This document shows, piece after piece, positions 6,381 through 14,097 of a DNA stretch of 15,253 nt; positions within the stretch are counted from its first letter, which is position 1, and the number at the start of each line of letters is the position of its first letter. The translations under genes and the position numbers were made by a program. Source of the stretch: Synechococcus sp. UW140 (lineage in GTDB: Bacteria > Cyanobacteriota > Cyanobacteriia > PCC-6307 > Cyanobiaceae); the NCBI GenBank assembly GCA_945878795.1, contig CAMDWF010000015.1, positions 1 through 15,253 on the forward strand. The letters run 5' to 3'. The notes below the pieces were generated by a model, which was not told the DNA's origin, ran no database searches, and saw only the letters and a list, made by a program, of their open reading frames with translations.

Positions 6381-7316
6381 TCAGGGCAAGGGGTTCGGAG
6401 CCTCCCCAGAGACAACAGCAGACTCGGAGTTCATCAAACTGCCGGCCCAATGCAGTTTGTTGGTCAAGGTGCGGTAGTAGGAGGGGCTCTGCTCCAGCTG
6501 CAGGAAACGGGTGTGGTGCTGGCTTTGTTGCAGGACGCAATGATCTCCGGGTTCCAGGACCCTGGCCTGGGCCCCATCCTGCCAAAGCCTGACGCGACGC
6601 CCACCCTCCCCGAGGGGCCGCACCGTGAGGCGGGATCCAGGCGGGACAACTACGGCACGGCTGGAGAGACTCATGGGACAGATGGGAATCACCACTATCG
6701 CTTCGATGCCGGGATGCAGAATCGGGCCACCGGCAGCCATGGCGTAGCCGGTCGAACCGGTAGGGGTGGCAATGATCAAGCCATCACCGCGATATTGATC
6801 AACGACTTCACCGTCAATCGCCAGCTCCAGGCAGCAGGTGGGGGACACGTCTTCAAGGCAGGGCCGAAAGTAAAAGTCGTTGAGGGCCCCATGGACCCCA
6901 TCGCTTTCAAGGCGGGCCTCCAGCATCATGCGACGGTCAATCGCGAAGCGATCTTCCCGTAAACGCTGCCAAAGCCCCGAACTGCCGGCCTCTCCCTTCG
7001 GTCGCAGCAGGCGCCGATCATGGGTCAGGAAACCGAGGCTGCCGCCCACGTTGAAACTGAGCAGGGGAACCCCCCAAGGGGCCAGGTGGCGAGCCGCCCC
7101 AAGAACCGTGCCATCGCCGCCAAAGACCAGGGCCAGCTGGGGCAAAGGAGGGGGGTCAAGGGCTAGGAGCTCAGGCAGATCTTGGGCGGTGGGACCGGCT
7201 TGAGCCAGCACGACTTCGACACCTTGACTTGCCAACTCAGCAGCGCAACGTTGGGCCTCGGCCATGGCAAGGTCACTGCCCTGGCGTGAGATCAACCAGA
7301 GGCTATGGAGCTCCAT
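6381..7316 (-). CDS. nadK: NAD kinase
   Basis: NAD kinase phosphorylates NAD at the 2'-hydroxyl of its adenosine to give NADP, the cofactor for photosynthetic reduction and biosynthesis. The hallmark GGDGT is at 66-70 (D68 catalytic), followed by NVGGSLGFL (89-97), the LND segment near 145-147 (usually NE/ND), and the glycine-rich ATPTGSTGYAMAAGGPI at about 183-199. The 311-residue length is normal. It lies 36 bases after ndhE on the same strand; this ndhE-nadK order suggests co-transcription with the NDH-1 genes. Picocyanobacteria usually carry two NAD kinases, and I cannot say which paralogue this is. The start is ATG 7316; no ribosome binding site is evident. Confidence 0.95.
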   Translation of the reverse strand: MELHSLWLISRQGSDLAMAEAQRCAAELASQGVEVVLAQAGPTAQDLPELLALDPPPLPQLALVFGGDGTVLGAARHLAPWGVPLLSFNVGGSLGFLTHDRRLLRPKGEAGSSGLWQRLREDRFAIDRRMMLEARLESDGVHGALNDFYFRPCLEDVSPTCCLELAIDGEVVDQYRGDGLIIATPTGSTGYAMAAGGPILHPGIEAIVVIPICPMSLSSRAVVVPPGSRLTVRPLGEGGRRVRLWQDGAQARVLEPGDHCVLQQSQHHTRFLQLEQSPSYYRTLTNKLHWAGSLMNSESAVVSGEAPNPLP

Positions 7317-7352
7317 GGGGGGTCATACCGGATCAGGACTACAGGAAGTCGT

Positions 7353-7673
7353 TCACCAGCGCAACAGATTGAATCGCTCCATATCCACAGTTTCGCGGTT
7401 GCGATAAAGCGAAAGCAAAATTGCCAGCCCGACCGCAGCCTCGGCAGCCGCCACGGTGATGACAAAAATGGCAAAAACCTGGCCGCGCACCAACTGACCA
7501 TCGAGATAGTTGGAAAAGGCCATCAGGTTGAGGTTCACCGCATTGAGCATCAGCTCGATGCTCATCAGTACCCTCACCGCATTGCGACTGTTGATTAGGC
7601 CCCAGACGCCAATGCAGAAGAGAAAAGCGGCAACCGTGAGGTAAGCCTGGAGGGGAATGGCATCGGCGGTCAT
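7353..7673 (-). CDS. ndhE: NDH-1 subunit 4L, NdhE
   Basis: NdhE (NuoK homologue) is a small membrane subunit next to NdhG in the proton-translocating arm of NDH-1. The 106 residues contain three hydrophobic helices, about 6-26, 30-50 and 60-85, with the conserved NSRNAVRVLMSIELMLNAVN region holding the buried glutamate of helix 2 (IELMLNA). The start ATG overlaps the stop of ndhG by four bases (ATGA, 7670-7673), and a GGAG sits six bases before the ATG, so translation coupled to ndhG is likely. The length is typical of cyanobacterial NdhE. Confidence 0.95.
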   Translation of the reverse strand: MTADAIPLQAYLTVAAFLFCIGVWGLINSRNAVRVLMSIELMLNAVNLNLMAFSNYLDGQLVRGQVFAIFVITVAAAEAAVGLAILLSLYRNRETVDMERFNLLRW

Positions 7674-8293
7674 GGTGAACTCCGGAGGGGCGCTGAATCG
7701 GTGGGCTCGAGGAGCAGGGGGCTGCGCTCCTTTTCGATCAAAACCTGGTCAGCGGGCTCGCCGGTGATGATGTCGGTGCTGAAGACATCACGGCGGGCCA
7801 ACACAATGGCACCAATCATGGACATCAACAGCAGCACCGAAGCCAGTTCAAAGGGAAGCAGATAGTCGCTGAACAGGTGCTCGCCAATGCGGATCGTTGC
7901 GTCCTCCCCAACGGGGGTGGGACCTGGCAAGGCCCAGGGAGTTGTGAAGGCCACCCGGATCAACAGGCCCAGGAGACCGGCGCATACTGCACCGGAGAGC
8001 AACCGGCGCAAGGCCATCCCGGGAATGGGGGCCAGGTTCTCCTTCTTGTTTACCAACATGATGGCGAACAGAATAAGAACGTTAACGGCACCGACGTAGA
8101 CCAAAACCTGGGCAGCAGCTACGAAACTGGCATTGAGGAGAAGATAGAGACCCGCAACCGAAAGAAAGACTCCGGCCAGCAAAAAGGCGGAATAAACAAT
8201 GTTGGGAAGCAGTACCACCGCCAGGGAGCCAAGCACCAAGGTGGATGAAAGAATCACGAAGCAGACTAGCTGCGTGCTGGAAGCGACAGTCAT
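7670..8293 (-). CDS. ndhG: NDH-1 subunit 6, NdhG
   Basis: NdhG (NuoJ homologue) is a membrane subunit linking the quinone-binding and antiporter-like parts of NDH-1. Hydrophobic helices can be read at about residues 6-25, 30-50, 57-80, 88-110 and 140-165, matching the five expected. The middle segment VAAAQVLVYVGAVNVLILFAIMLVNKK is the conserved region with the pi-bulge helix. The C-terminal 35 or so residues are charged and cytosolic. Its ATG overlaps the ndhI stop by one base (TGATG), and its stop overlaps the ndhE start by four, so the three genes form a coupled unit. The length, 207 residues, is ordinary. Confidence 0.95.
   Translation of the reverse strand: MTVASSTQLVCFVILSSTLVLGSLAVVLLPNIVYSAFLLAGVFLSVAGLYLLLNASFVAAAQVLVYVGAVNVLILFAIMLVNKKENLAPIPGMALRRLLSGAVCAGLLGLLIRVAFTTPWALPGPTPVGEDATIRIGEHLFSDYLLPFELASVLLLMSMIGAIVLARRDVFSTDIITGEPADQVLIEKERSPLLLEPTDSAPLRSSP
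7680..7683 (-). promoter_or_regulatory. ribosome binding site of ndhE
   Basis: GGAG on the minus strand, six bases before the ndhE ATG and inside the ndhG coding sequence. Few genes in this window have such a site, so it supports both the ndhE start and independent or re-initiating translation at the ATGA junction. Confidence 0.5.
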
Positions 8294-8886
8294 CAGGACG
8301 GCTCAGAAGCTTCGGCGGCAATCACCTGTGCGGGAAGTCTGCCTGCACGGGGAGCCGTCGGCGAGACCCCATGGGGATCCATGACGCCTTTGGGAAGATA
8401 GGCCAACTCCTTAAGGGCAAAGACAGCCGGATCGGAGGTGACGCTGGTGGGCAGGCGACCAAGGGCGACGTTGTCGTAATTAAGACTGTGGCGATCGTAA
8501 GCGGCTAATTCATACTCTTCTGTCATAGACAGGCAGTTGGTAGGGCAATATTCAACACAATTACCACAAAAGATACAGACTCCAAAATCGATCGAATAAT
8601 TTCTGAGCTCCTTTTTCTTTGTGGCCTTATTCATCACCCAGTCGACCACAGGCAAATTGATGGGGCAGACCCGAACACAGACCTCACAGGCAATGCACTT
8701 GTCAAATTCGTAGTGGATACGCCCCCGATAGCGTTCAGAGGGAATCAACTTTTCGTAGGGGTACTGAACCGTGACTGGCCGGCGGCGCAGGTGATCAAAG
8801 GTCACCCCAAGGCCTTGGGTGATGTACTTGGCCGCACCAACGGCATCTCGGGTATAATCACCAACTTTGTTGAGAAAACCGAACAT
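8293..8886 (-). CDS. ndhI: NDH-1 subunit I, NdhI (two 4Fe-4S ferredoxin-like)
   Basis: NdhI (NuoI homologue) is a peripheral iron-sulphur subunit that passes electrons towards plastoquinone; in cyanobacterial NDH-1 it is also part of the ferredoxin docking side. Two full 4Fe-4S motifs are visible: CIACEVCVRVCP with C64, C67, C70, C74, and CIFCGNCVEYCP with C104, C107, C110, C114. The first 35 residues form the amphipathic stretch that lies on the membrane. The total of 197 residues is somewhat long because of a proline/alanine-rich tail after about residue 165, probably variable. It follows ndhA by 72 bases and overlaps ndhG by one base. The start is ATG 8886, with family-like MFGFLNKVGDY. 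Confidence 0.96.
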   Translation of the reverse strand: MFGFLNKVGDYTRDAVGAAKYITQGLGVTFDHLRRRPVTVQYPYEKLIPSERYRGRIHYEFDKCIACEVCVRVCPINLPVVDWVMNKATKKKELRNYSIDFGVCIFCGNCVEYCPTNCLSMTEEYELAAYDRHSLNYDNVALGRLPTSVTSDPAVFALKELAYLPKGVMDPHGVSPTAPRAGRLPAQVIAAEASEPS

Positions 8887-8958
8887 GGCAGGGCAGAACG
8901 GAGGGTTGGGAAAAAATGGATGAGACCATGATGGCCGAGCTGCCGGCCGGTCGGGGCT

Positions 8959-10110
8959 TCAACCGCCGAAAACGGATGGGAAAGCCAGTTTGAGGGCGGC
9001 GGTTATGAGGAGATTCACCAATGCAATGGGCAGCAGGAACTTCCAGCCCAGGTCGAGCAGCTGGTCGATGCGTACCCGGGGCACTGTCCAACGCAACAGG
9101 ATTGCGAAGAACACCAGCAAATAGGCCTTGAGGATAGTCATGACGATGCCAACAGCGCCGGTGATCAACTGGACCAGGGGGGCATCCACCGATTGGCCCA
9201 TCAATCCCGCCAGCCATTCGACAGGCACGGGAAAACCCCAGCCGCCTAGGTACAGGACTGAAACCAGCAGGGCAGAGAGAACAAGATTGATATAACTGCC
9301 AAGATAAAACAGGGCAAACTTCATGCCGGCGTACTCAGTCTGGTACCCCGCCACCAATTCTTCTTCGGCTTCAGGCAGGTCGAAAGGGAGCCGCTCGCAT
9401 TCGGCCAGTGCACAGATCCAGAAAATCACAAACCCAATCGGCTGGCGCCAGATATTCCAGCTGAGGATGCCTGCTCCGGTCTGCTGGTTGACGATGTCGA
9501 CGGTGCTGAGCGAGTTGCTCATCATCACAATCGCCAGCACCGCTAGAGCCAGGGGAATTTCATAACTGATCGATTGGGCTGCGGCCCTGAGACCTCCGAG
9601 CAAAGAATATTTGTTGTTACTGGCATAGCCGCTCATCAACAGGCCAATCGGCTGAATACTACTGAGGGCAATCCAGAGAAAGATGCCGACCCCGACATTG
9701 CTGATCAGCAGGTTCTGACCGAAGGGAACCACCAGCCAAGAAAGGATTACCGGCACCAGTACCAACACCGGCCCCAAGGTGAAAAGCAGGCCGTCGGCCC
9801 GCGCCGGAATTATGTCCTCTTTGAAGAGCAACTTGAGGCCATCGGCCATGGGCTGCAGCAGCCCTAGGGCACCGGCGTACTCCGGTCCGATGCGCTGCTG
9901 GGCGGCGGCAGAGATTTTGCGCTCCAGCCAGACGTTGACCAACACCCCCACAACGGCGCCGACAAGCACCAGCAGCATGGGCAGGGGCAGCCAAAGCAAG
10001 CGGGCTAGGCCAGGTCCCAAGCCCAGGCCGCCGAGGGCCTCAATGAAACTGCTCTGGAGATCAAGACCCATGGAAGGGAGTCCCTCAGTCACAACCGTGT
10101 TCGAAAGCAT
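8959..10110 (-). CDS. ndhA: NDH-1 subunit 1, NdhA
   Basis: NdhA (NuoH homologue) anchors the peripheral arm and forms much of the plastoquinone chamber of NDH-1. The 383-residue product has about eight membrane helices. Family landmarks include the VWLERKISAAAQQRIGPEYAG loop near 60-84, the FKEDIIPARAD segment near 96-106, and the acidic loop ERLPFDLPEAEEELVAGYQTEYAG near 230-255, which carries the conserved glutamates of the quinone pathway. I keep ATG 10110 as the start because AGGAGC lies eight bases upstream; ATG 10071 (MGLDLQSSFIE) is another reasonable start. It follows gltA by 42 bases and leads the ndhA-I-G-E run. Confidence 0.96.
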   Translation of the reverse strand: MLSNTVVTEGLPSMGLDLQSSFIEALGGLGLGPGLARLLWLPLPMLLVLVGAVVGVLVNVWLERKISAAAQQRIGPEYAGALGLLQPMADGLKLLFKEDIIPARADGLLFTLGPVLVLVPVILSWLVVPFGQNLLISNVGVGIFLWIALSSIQPIGLLMSGYASNNKYSLLGGLRAAAQSISYEIPLALAVLAIVMMSNSLSTVDIVNQQTGAGILSWNIWRQPIGFVIFWICALAECERLPFDLPEAEEELVAGYQTEYAGMKFALFYLGSYINLVLSALLVSVLYLGGWGFPVPVEWLAGLMGQSVDAPLVQLITGAVGIVMTILKAYLLVFFAILLRWTVPRVRIDQLLDLGWKFLLPIALVNLLITAALKLAFPSVFGG

Positions 10111-10117
10111 CGTGGCA

Positions 10118-10123
10118 GCTCCT
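10118..10123 (-). promoter_or_regulatory. ribosome binding site of ndhA
   Basis: AGGAGC on the minus strand, within the 42-base gltA-ndhA gap and about seven to eight bases before ATG 10110. It is the main reason for choosing the longer ndhA start over ATG 10071, which has no such site. Confidence 0.45.
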
Positions 10124-10152
10124 GGTGGATCTGGGGGAATCCGCTGGGGACC

Positions 10153-11364
10153 TTAGGTCGCGGCGGGGCGTAGCTCAAGGGGGACCCACGCCCGTTCGAG
10201 CGACCCGGTGTAGATCTGGCTGGGACGATAGATGCGATTGGCCCCGAGCTGTTCTCGCCAGTGGGCCAGCCAGCCAGCGGTGCGGGCAATGGCGAAGATC
10301 GGCGTAAAGAGGTCGCGGGGGATGCCGAGCTTGCGATAAACCAGTCCGGAATAGAAGTCGACGTTGGGGAAGATGCCCTTGGGACCCAGCCGATCAGCGG
10401 CCACGGCCTCCAGGCGGCGAGCGACGTCGTACATGCTGTCGTGGCCGAACCGCTGGAACAATTCTTCAGCCAACCCCTGCAGGATGACGGCCCGGGGATC
10501 CTTGACCCGATATTCGCGGTGCCCGAAGCCCATGATTTTCTGCTTCTGGGCGATGGCCCGATCCAGCCAGGAGTCGACCTCCGCCACCGTGCCGATTTGG
10601 TCGAGCATGTCGAGTACATCCTCGTTGGCGCCCCCATGCAAAGGGCCCGCCAGGGTGCCGACCGCCGAGGCCACCACCGCATAGGGATCGGTGAGGGTGG
10701 AGGCGGTGACCCGGGCGCTGAACGTACTGGCGTTGAGGCTGTGTTCAGCGTGGAGGATCAGGCAGGCATCAAAGATGCGGGCCGCCAGGGGGTCCGGTTC
10801 CCGCTCGGTGAGCATGTAAAGAAAATTGGCGGCATAGGGCAGATCATCGCGGGGCTGGATCGGATCCTGACCTTTGCGAATCAATTGAAAAGCCGCCACC
10901 ATGGTGGGTATCTTGGCGATCAGACGAACCACCGCATCGACGATGTACTGCGGGTCGTAGAGGGCGCGGCGCGAATAGAAGAGCCCCAGGGAGGCGGCAC
11001 TGGCCTGGAGAGCATCCATTGGATGGCCGGTGGCCGGGAAGCATTTCATCATGTCCCTAATGCGGAAGCTGACCCGGCGGTGCATCTGCACCTCGTGTTC
11101 AAAATCCCGCAACTGAAAAATCGTCGGCAGCTCGCCCCAGATCAGGAGATAGGCCGTTTCGAGAAAGCTGCTGTTCTGGGCTAGCTGCTCGAGGGGATAG
11201 CCCCGGTAGGTGAGCAAGCCCCGGTTGCCGTCGATCGAACAAATGGCCGACTGGGTGGCCGGCACCCCCTCTAAGCCAGGCCGGAAAGGGGGCGGGGCGG
11301 CTGCGGACGGGGTGGCCTGGGCGCCGCCATTGCCGGGAGCGTCGCCGCTGGTCTTGGCCGCCAT
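10153..11364 (-). CDS. gltA: citrate synthase
   Basis: Citrate synthase condenses acetyl-CoA with oxaloacetate, the entry step of the TCA pathway. All catalytic parts are present in this 403-residue protein: LHAEHSLNAS with oxaloacetate-contacting H205/H208, PLHGGAN with catalytic H243, GFGHREY with H282 and R283, and NVDFYSG with catalytic D336 (aligned by motif to E. coli His264, His305, Asp362). The short length fits the dimeric type without the N-terminal allosteric domain of the Gram-negative hexameric type. The first 30 residues are Ala/Pro/Gly rich and look unstructured. It lies between sixA (79 bases upstream) and ndhA (42 bases downstream) on the same strand; ATG 11364 is the only good start. 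Confidence 0.97.
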   Translation of the reverse strand: MAAKTSGDAPGNGGAQATPSAAAPPPFRPGLEGVPATQSAICSIDGNRGLLTYRGYPLEQLAQNSSFLETAYLLIWGELPTIFQLRDFEHEVQMHRRVSFRIRDMMKCFPATGHPMDALQASAASLGLFYSRRALYDPQYIVDAVVRLIAKIPTMVAAFQLIRKGQDPIQPRDDLPYAANFLYMLTEREPDPLAARIFDACLILHAEHSLNASTFSARVTASTLTDPYAVVASAVGTLAGPLHGGANEDVLDMLDQIGTVAEVDSWLDRAIAQKQKIMGFGHREYRVKDPRAVILQGLAEELFQRFGHDSMYDVARRLEAVAADRLGPKGIFPNVDFYSGLVYRKLGIPRDLFTPIFAIARTAGWLAHWREQLGANRIYRPSQIYTGSLERAWVPLELRPAAT

Positions 11365-11418
11365 GACTGTGGTTTGAACTTATGTCGAACCTAGGTGTCA
11401 GGAAGGGATCTTGCCGTA

Positions 11419-11439
11419 GCCCAGGCTGCCGACCTGGGC
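11419..11439 (-). terminator. small hairpin after sixA
   Basis: Seven base pairs, GCCCAGG (11419-11425) with CCTGGGC (11433-11439), around a seven-base loop, starting four bases past the sixA stop on the minus strand. No T-run follows, so an intrinsic terminator is only weakly supported; it may serve as a transcript end or as leader structure ahead of gltA. Confidence 0.3.
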
Positions 11440-11443
11440 CCAA

Positions 11444-11956
11444 TCAATCGGCCAGCAGGATGCGGGGCCGCAGCAGCAGACTCAATTGCCCCTGCCAGGG
11501 GCCACCGGGCTCCCGCAGGGGATCCAGGGTCATAAGCAGCAGGCCCGCCTTGCGCAGGGCAATCGCGCCGGGACGGGCACCCAGGAGCTGGGCGGCCAAT
11601 AAGCCCAGGTCGGGTTCATGGCCCACCAGGCCTATGCGGCCGCCCGTGGGCAAGGGAAGGGACCCCAGGCAAGCGGCAAGCCAACCGGGGGCATCCCCCC
11701 CAGGCGCCAGGGACGCAGCCGCCTGCCAACTCGGCGCCAGCCCGACCGCTACGGCAATCTCTGCAGTCTGACGGGCCCGCGTCAGGGGACTACTAAACAG
11801 CATCTGTACATCCAGGCCGAGGGCGCGGGCCCGACGCAGAACGGTTTCGGTCCGCAGGCGGCCTTCAGACGTGAGCTTGCGGGCCCCGTCGTCGAGCCCG
11901 CCTCGACGCTCTTCGGCAATGCCATGGCGCAGCAACAACAGCTCAATGCCGTCCAC
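11444..11956 (-). CDS. sixA: SixA-like phosphohistidine phosphatase (histidine phosphatase superfamily)
   Basis: SixA removes phosphate from phosphohistidine, classically on HPt domains or the nitrogen phosphotransfer protein. The 170-residue product has the branch-1 histidine phosphatase core: LLLLRHGIAE with R10, H11 and G12 (H11 forms the phosphohistidine), SSPLTRARQTAE with R60, and LVGHEPDLG with the second catalytic H113. It lacks the extra helical insertions of phosphoglycerate mutases, which is typical of SixA. The start is GTG 11956: GGGAGGG lies just upstream and the protein begins VDGIELLLLRHG as relatives do. Longer frames to ATG 11983 or 12079 would overlap the upstream gene more. 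It overlaps the end of the DUF3352 gene by 14 bases. The physiological substrate is unknown here. Confidence 0.87.
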   Translation of the reverse strand: MDGIELLLLRHGIAEERRGGLDDGARKLTSEGRLRTETVLRRARALGLDVQMLFSSPLTRARQTAEIAVAVGLAPSWQAAASLAPGGDAPGWLAACLGSLPLPTGGRIGLVGHEPDLGLLAAQLLGARPGAIALRKAGLLLMTLDPLREPGGPWQGQLSLLLRPRILLAD

Positions 11957-13592
11957 GGTCCCTCCCGGGCCGGCCGGCCGCATGAAACTCCAACTGTCCA
12001 TGAACCCGCATCGCCCCATCCTGCGGCTCAAGGGCCAGGGCCATTCCCTGGACCGACCCCTCCAAGGGTCCGCCGCCAAGCATGGCCAGCAGACGCCAAG
12101 GCTGCCAATCCCGCAGCAGTTGGCGGGCCGGCTGGGCGGCCAAGGCCCATTGCAGTGGCGCCTGTTCAGCCATCAGGCCCTGCAGCTGGCGGGCCCGCAG
12201 GGAAGCGGGGCGGCCCCGACCGAACTCCCTGAGCCGGTCGATGCTGCCCCCCCACCAGGCCAACTCCTGGTCCTGCAGACGCCAGCCGGCCACGGAAGCC
12301 ACCAGCTGATCAGGACCCTCGTTGGCGCGGCGGGAGCGGGCCTTGGCGCCCTCGAGCCGGGTCCAGACCGAGGCCATCTGATCGCGGATCTCAAACGGAG
12401 CTTCCACCCACCCCTGGGCAGCCAGGGGAGCTTCCAAAGCCGCGGCGGCAGGCTGGTCGGCGGGGGTTCCGAGCAACCAGCTGCCGTCCAGATCAGCCAG
12501 GAGTAAGGGGCCCTCGGCCCTTGCGGCCACAAGGGCCGGCAGGGGGCCGCTGTCGACGGCAAAAGCCATGGCGCGATCCAGCAGGGGCTTCAAGGCAGGC
12601 AGGCTCTGCAGGGCAGCGGACTGACGCAGAAGCAACAGGGAAGAGGGCTCTTGGTCGAGGCCCGCCAACAAAGCTGCCGCCGTCTGGTTTTCGCCAAGGG
12701 TGTTGGCAGCATCGCGCTCGGGGGGCAGCGCCTGGGGAGCCAGCAGCCCCTCAAGGTGCAGGGATTGCCCCTGGGGCCGCAGGGCCACGACCAGGTGGGA
12801 TGGAGGGCCTGCACCAGGATTCTGTTCCGATAGGACAGTCCCAGAGAGGCCGAGCCCAGCGGCGGCAGGACGGGCCACCAGCAGGGCCACCCCTTCGCCC
12901 AGCTGGGCCACTCCATCGCGAAACCACGGCTGGGCGGCCTGGTTGAGCTCATCAATCTGGGAGACGTCGAGGGCCTCTTCGAGCACCCCGCGTCCCGAGG
13001 CGATCAAAAGCAGGTCGTCATCCACCAAAGCCGTGGCCAGGGGCATCGCCACCTGAGCGCGCAGGGCCCCCCGACCACTTATCACCCCCATGCCCCGATA
13101 ACTGGTGACCTGCAAATCTGTGCCAGCCAGGCTGCGGGTTTGCCAGAAACGCTGCACAAAGTGACGGGCCCCATCGGGGTCGCGGCTGCGCAGGGCCAGC
13201 AGCCAGCCGGGACCGGAGGTCTCCGTAGGGTTATCCAGCAGGGCCATGCCAATTTCTGGAGCCAGCCAGCTGGCCAGTTCGCCCTGGTAGTCGAGCCCTG
13301 CGGCCGCGAAAGCGCCATCACGCAATCGCGCCAGCGCCTCACCGGCCCCCCGCCGCTGACGCGACGGGGCCAGGGCCCGGGCATAGGCCAGAGGCTCCTC
13401 GGCATCGGTCATCAGATAAAAGCTGAACGGGGCCTGCCGGGGCACGAAGCGGGCGGCGCGGGGCAAGGCCAGGGCCTGGTGCTGGAGCCGCAGGGGACTG
13501 CGCTGCCACACCGACCACCATCCCGCTGCGGCCAGACTGAGCAGGAGAAGAATCCCCGTCAGCAGCACCGCCAGGAACGCCCGGCCCTTCAT
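11943..13592 (-). CDS. DUF3352-family membrane-anchored protein
   Basis: A 549-residue protein I recognise as the cyanobacterial DUF3352 type; its role is not known. It starts MKGRAFLAVLLTGILLLLSLA, a short basic stretch and a single hydrophobic helix (about 6-27) that acts as signal anchor, so most of the chain should lie outside the cytoplasm, in periplasm or lumen. The family-like opening of the soluble part is LPRAARFVPRQAPFSFYL (about 43-60), followed by FAAAGLDYQGELASWLAPEIGMALLD (about 97-122). The rest is Ala/Leu/Gly-rich with alternating strands and helices and no catalytic motif that I can see. I chose ATG 13592 because the anchor begins there; an ATG at 13688 would run into the opposite rhodanese gene. 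It overlaps sixA by 14 bases. Confidence 0.78.
   Translation of the reverse strand: MKGRAFLAVLLTGILLLLSLAAAGWWSVWQRSPLRLQHQALALPRAARFVPRQAPFSFYLMTDAEEPLAYARALAPSRQRRGAGEALARLRDGAFAAAGLDYQGELASWLAPEIGMALLDNPTETSGPGWLLALRSRDPDGARHFVQRFWQTRSLAGTDLQVTSYRGMGVISGRGALRAQVAMPLATALVDDDLLLIASGRGVLEEALDVSQIDELNQAAQPWFRDGVAQLGEGVALLVARPAAAGLGLSGTVLSEQNPGAGPPSHLVVALRPQGQSLHLEGLLAPQALPPERDAANTLGENQTAAALLAGLDQEPSSLLLLRQSAALQSLPALKPLLDRAMAFAVDSGPLPALVAARAEGPLLLADLDGSWLLGTPADQPAAAALEAPLAAQGWVEAPFEIRDQMASVWTRLEGAKARSRRANEGPDQLVASVAGWRLQDQELAWWGGSIDRLREFGRGRPASLRARQLQGLMAEQAPLQWALAAQPARQLLRDWQPWRLLAMLGGGPLEGSVQGMALALEPQDGAMRVHGQLEFHAAGRPGRDRGRH
11960..11966 (-). promoter_or_regulatory. ribosome binding site of sixA
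   Basis: GGGAGGG on the minus strand, three bases before GTG 11956 and inside the 3' end of the DUF3352 coding sequence. It decides the GTG start over upstream ATGs in the same frame and suggests coupled translation of the two genes. Confidence 0.5.
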
Positions 13593-13644
13593 AAGGTCCC
13601 ATCCGAAGACATGGGCCCATCTTCCGCCACCCTCTTCCCAGCTT
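13593..13644. promoter_or_regulatory. divergent intergenic region, DUF3352 gene / rhodanese
   Basis: Fifty-two bases separate the two divergent start codons. They contain the perfect 10-bp palindrome ATGGGCCCAT (13611-13620), partly repeated by CCCAT at 13599-13603. This could be an operator or simply chance in GC-rich sequence. No convincing -10/-35 pair is visible on either strand. Confidence 0.3.
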
Positions 13645-14019
13645 ATGGATTCCGCCCCAGTCCCCGCCAGCACCCTGCCAACGCCCAAGGTCCTCCAGGC
13701 CCGGGTGCTGCAACAACGCCTCCTGGCTGGGGAGGACCTGCAACTGGTGGACGTGCGCGAGGACGAGGAACTGGTGCTCGCCCAAGTGGCCCATCCCGTG
13801 ATTCACCTGCCCCTGAGCCGCTCGCAGGAGTGGCTGGGGGGGATCGACACCCTGCTGGACGCCCAACGGCCCGTGGCTGTTCTCTGCCATGCGGGAGTGC
13901 GCAGCTGGCATTTCGGTTGCTGGCTGTTGCAGGAGCGGGGCTTTCGGGAGGTCTGGAACGTGGTGGGGGGGATCGACGCCTGGAGTGTGGAGGTGGATCC
14001 TGGGGTGCCTCGCTACTAA
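13645..14019 (+). CDS. single-domain rhodanese-like protein
   Basis: Rhodanese domains carry sulphur as a persulphide on an active-site cysteine and pass it to cyanide, thiols or partner proteins. This 124-residue protein is one complete domain: LQLVDVREDEEL (about 32-43) is the conserved early motif, and CHAGVRS at 81-87 is the active-site loop with C81, a six-residue type loop that fits sulphur transfer rather than Cdc25-type phosphatase activity. NVVGGIDAWSVEVDPGVPRY closes the domain. It is divergent from the DUF3352 gene and lies 78 bases ahead of hrcA on the same strand, so the two may be co-transcribed. Its physiological acceptor is unknown. Confidence 0.92.
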   Translation: MDSAPVPASTLPTPKVLQARVLQQRLLAGEDLQLVDVREDEELVLAQVAHPVIHLPLSRSQEWLGGIDTLLDAQRPVAVLCHAGVRSWHFGCWLLQERGFREVWNVVGGIDAWSVEVDPGVPRY

Positions 14020-14097
14020 GTCGCCAATCAGCCATGACAGGCCACCCCAGGAGGCGGCCACAGCCCCTACGATCATTGAACTTGGCAAACTGCCCGA

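Noticed and set aside
10261..11184. Plus-strand open frame of 307 codons opposite gltA
   Set aside because: The gltA product has every citrate synthase motif across the same bases; the opposite frame shows no domain.
11957..12079. N-terminal extension of sixA to ATG 12079
   Set aside because: The extra residues overlap the DUF3352 coding sequence, are not family-like, and the GTG at 11956 has a strong ribosome binding site.
13593..13688. N-terminal extension of the DUF3352 protein to ATG 13688
   Set aside because: It would place a non-conserved leader before the signal anchor and overlap the start of the divergent rhodanese gene.
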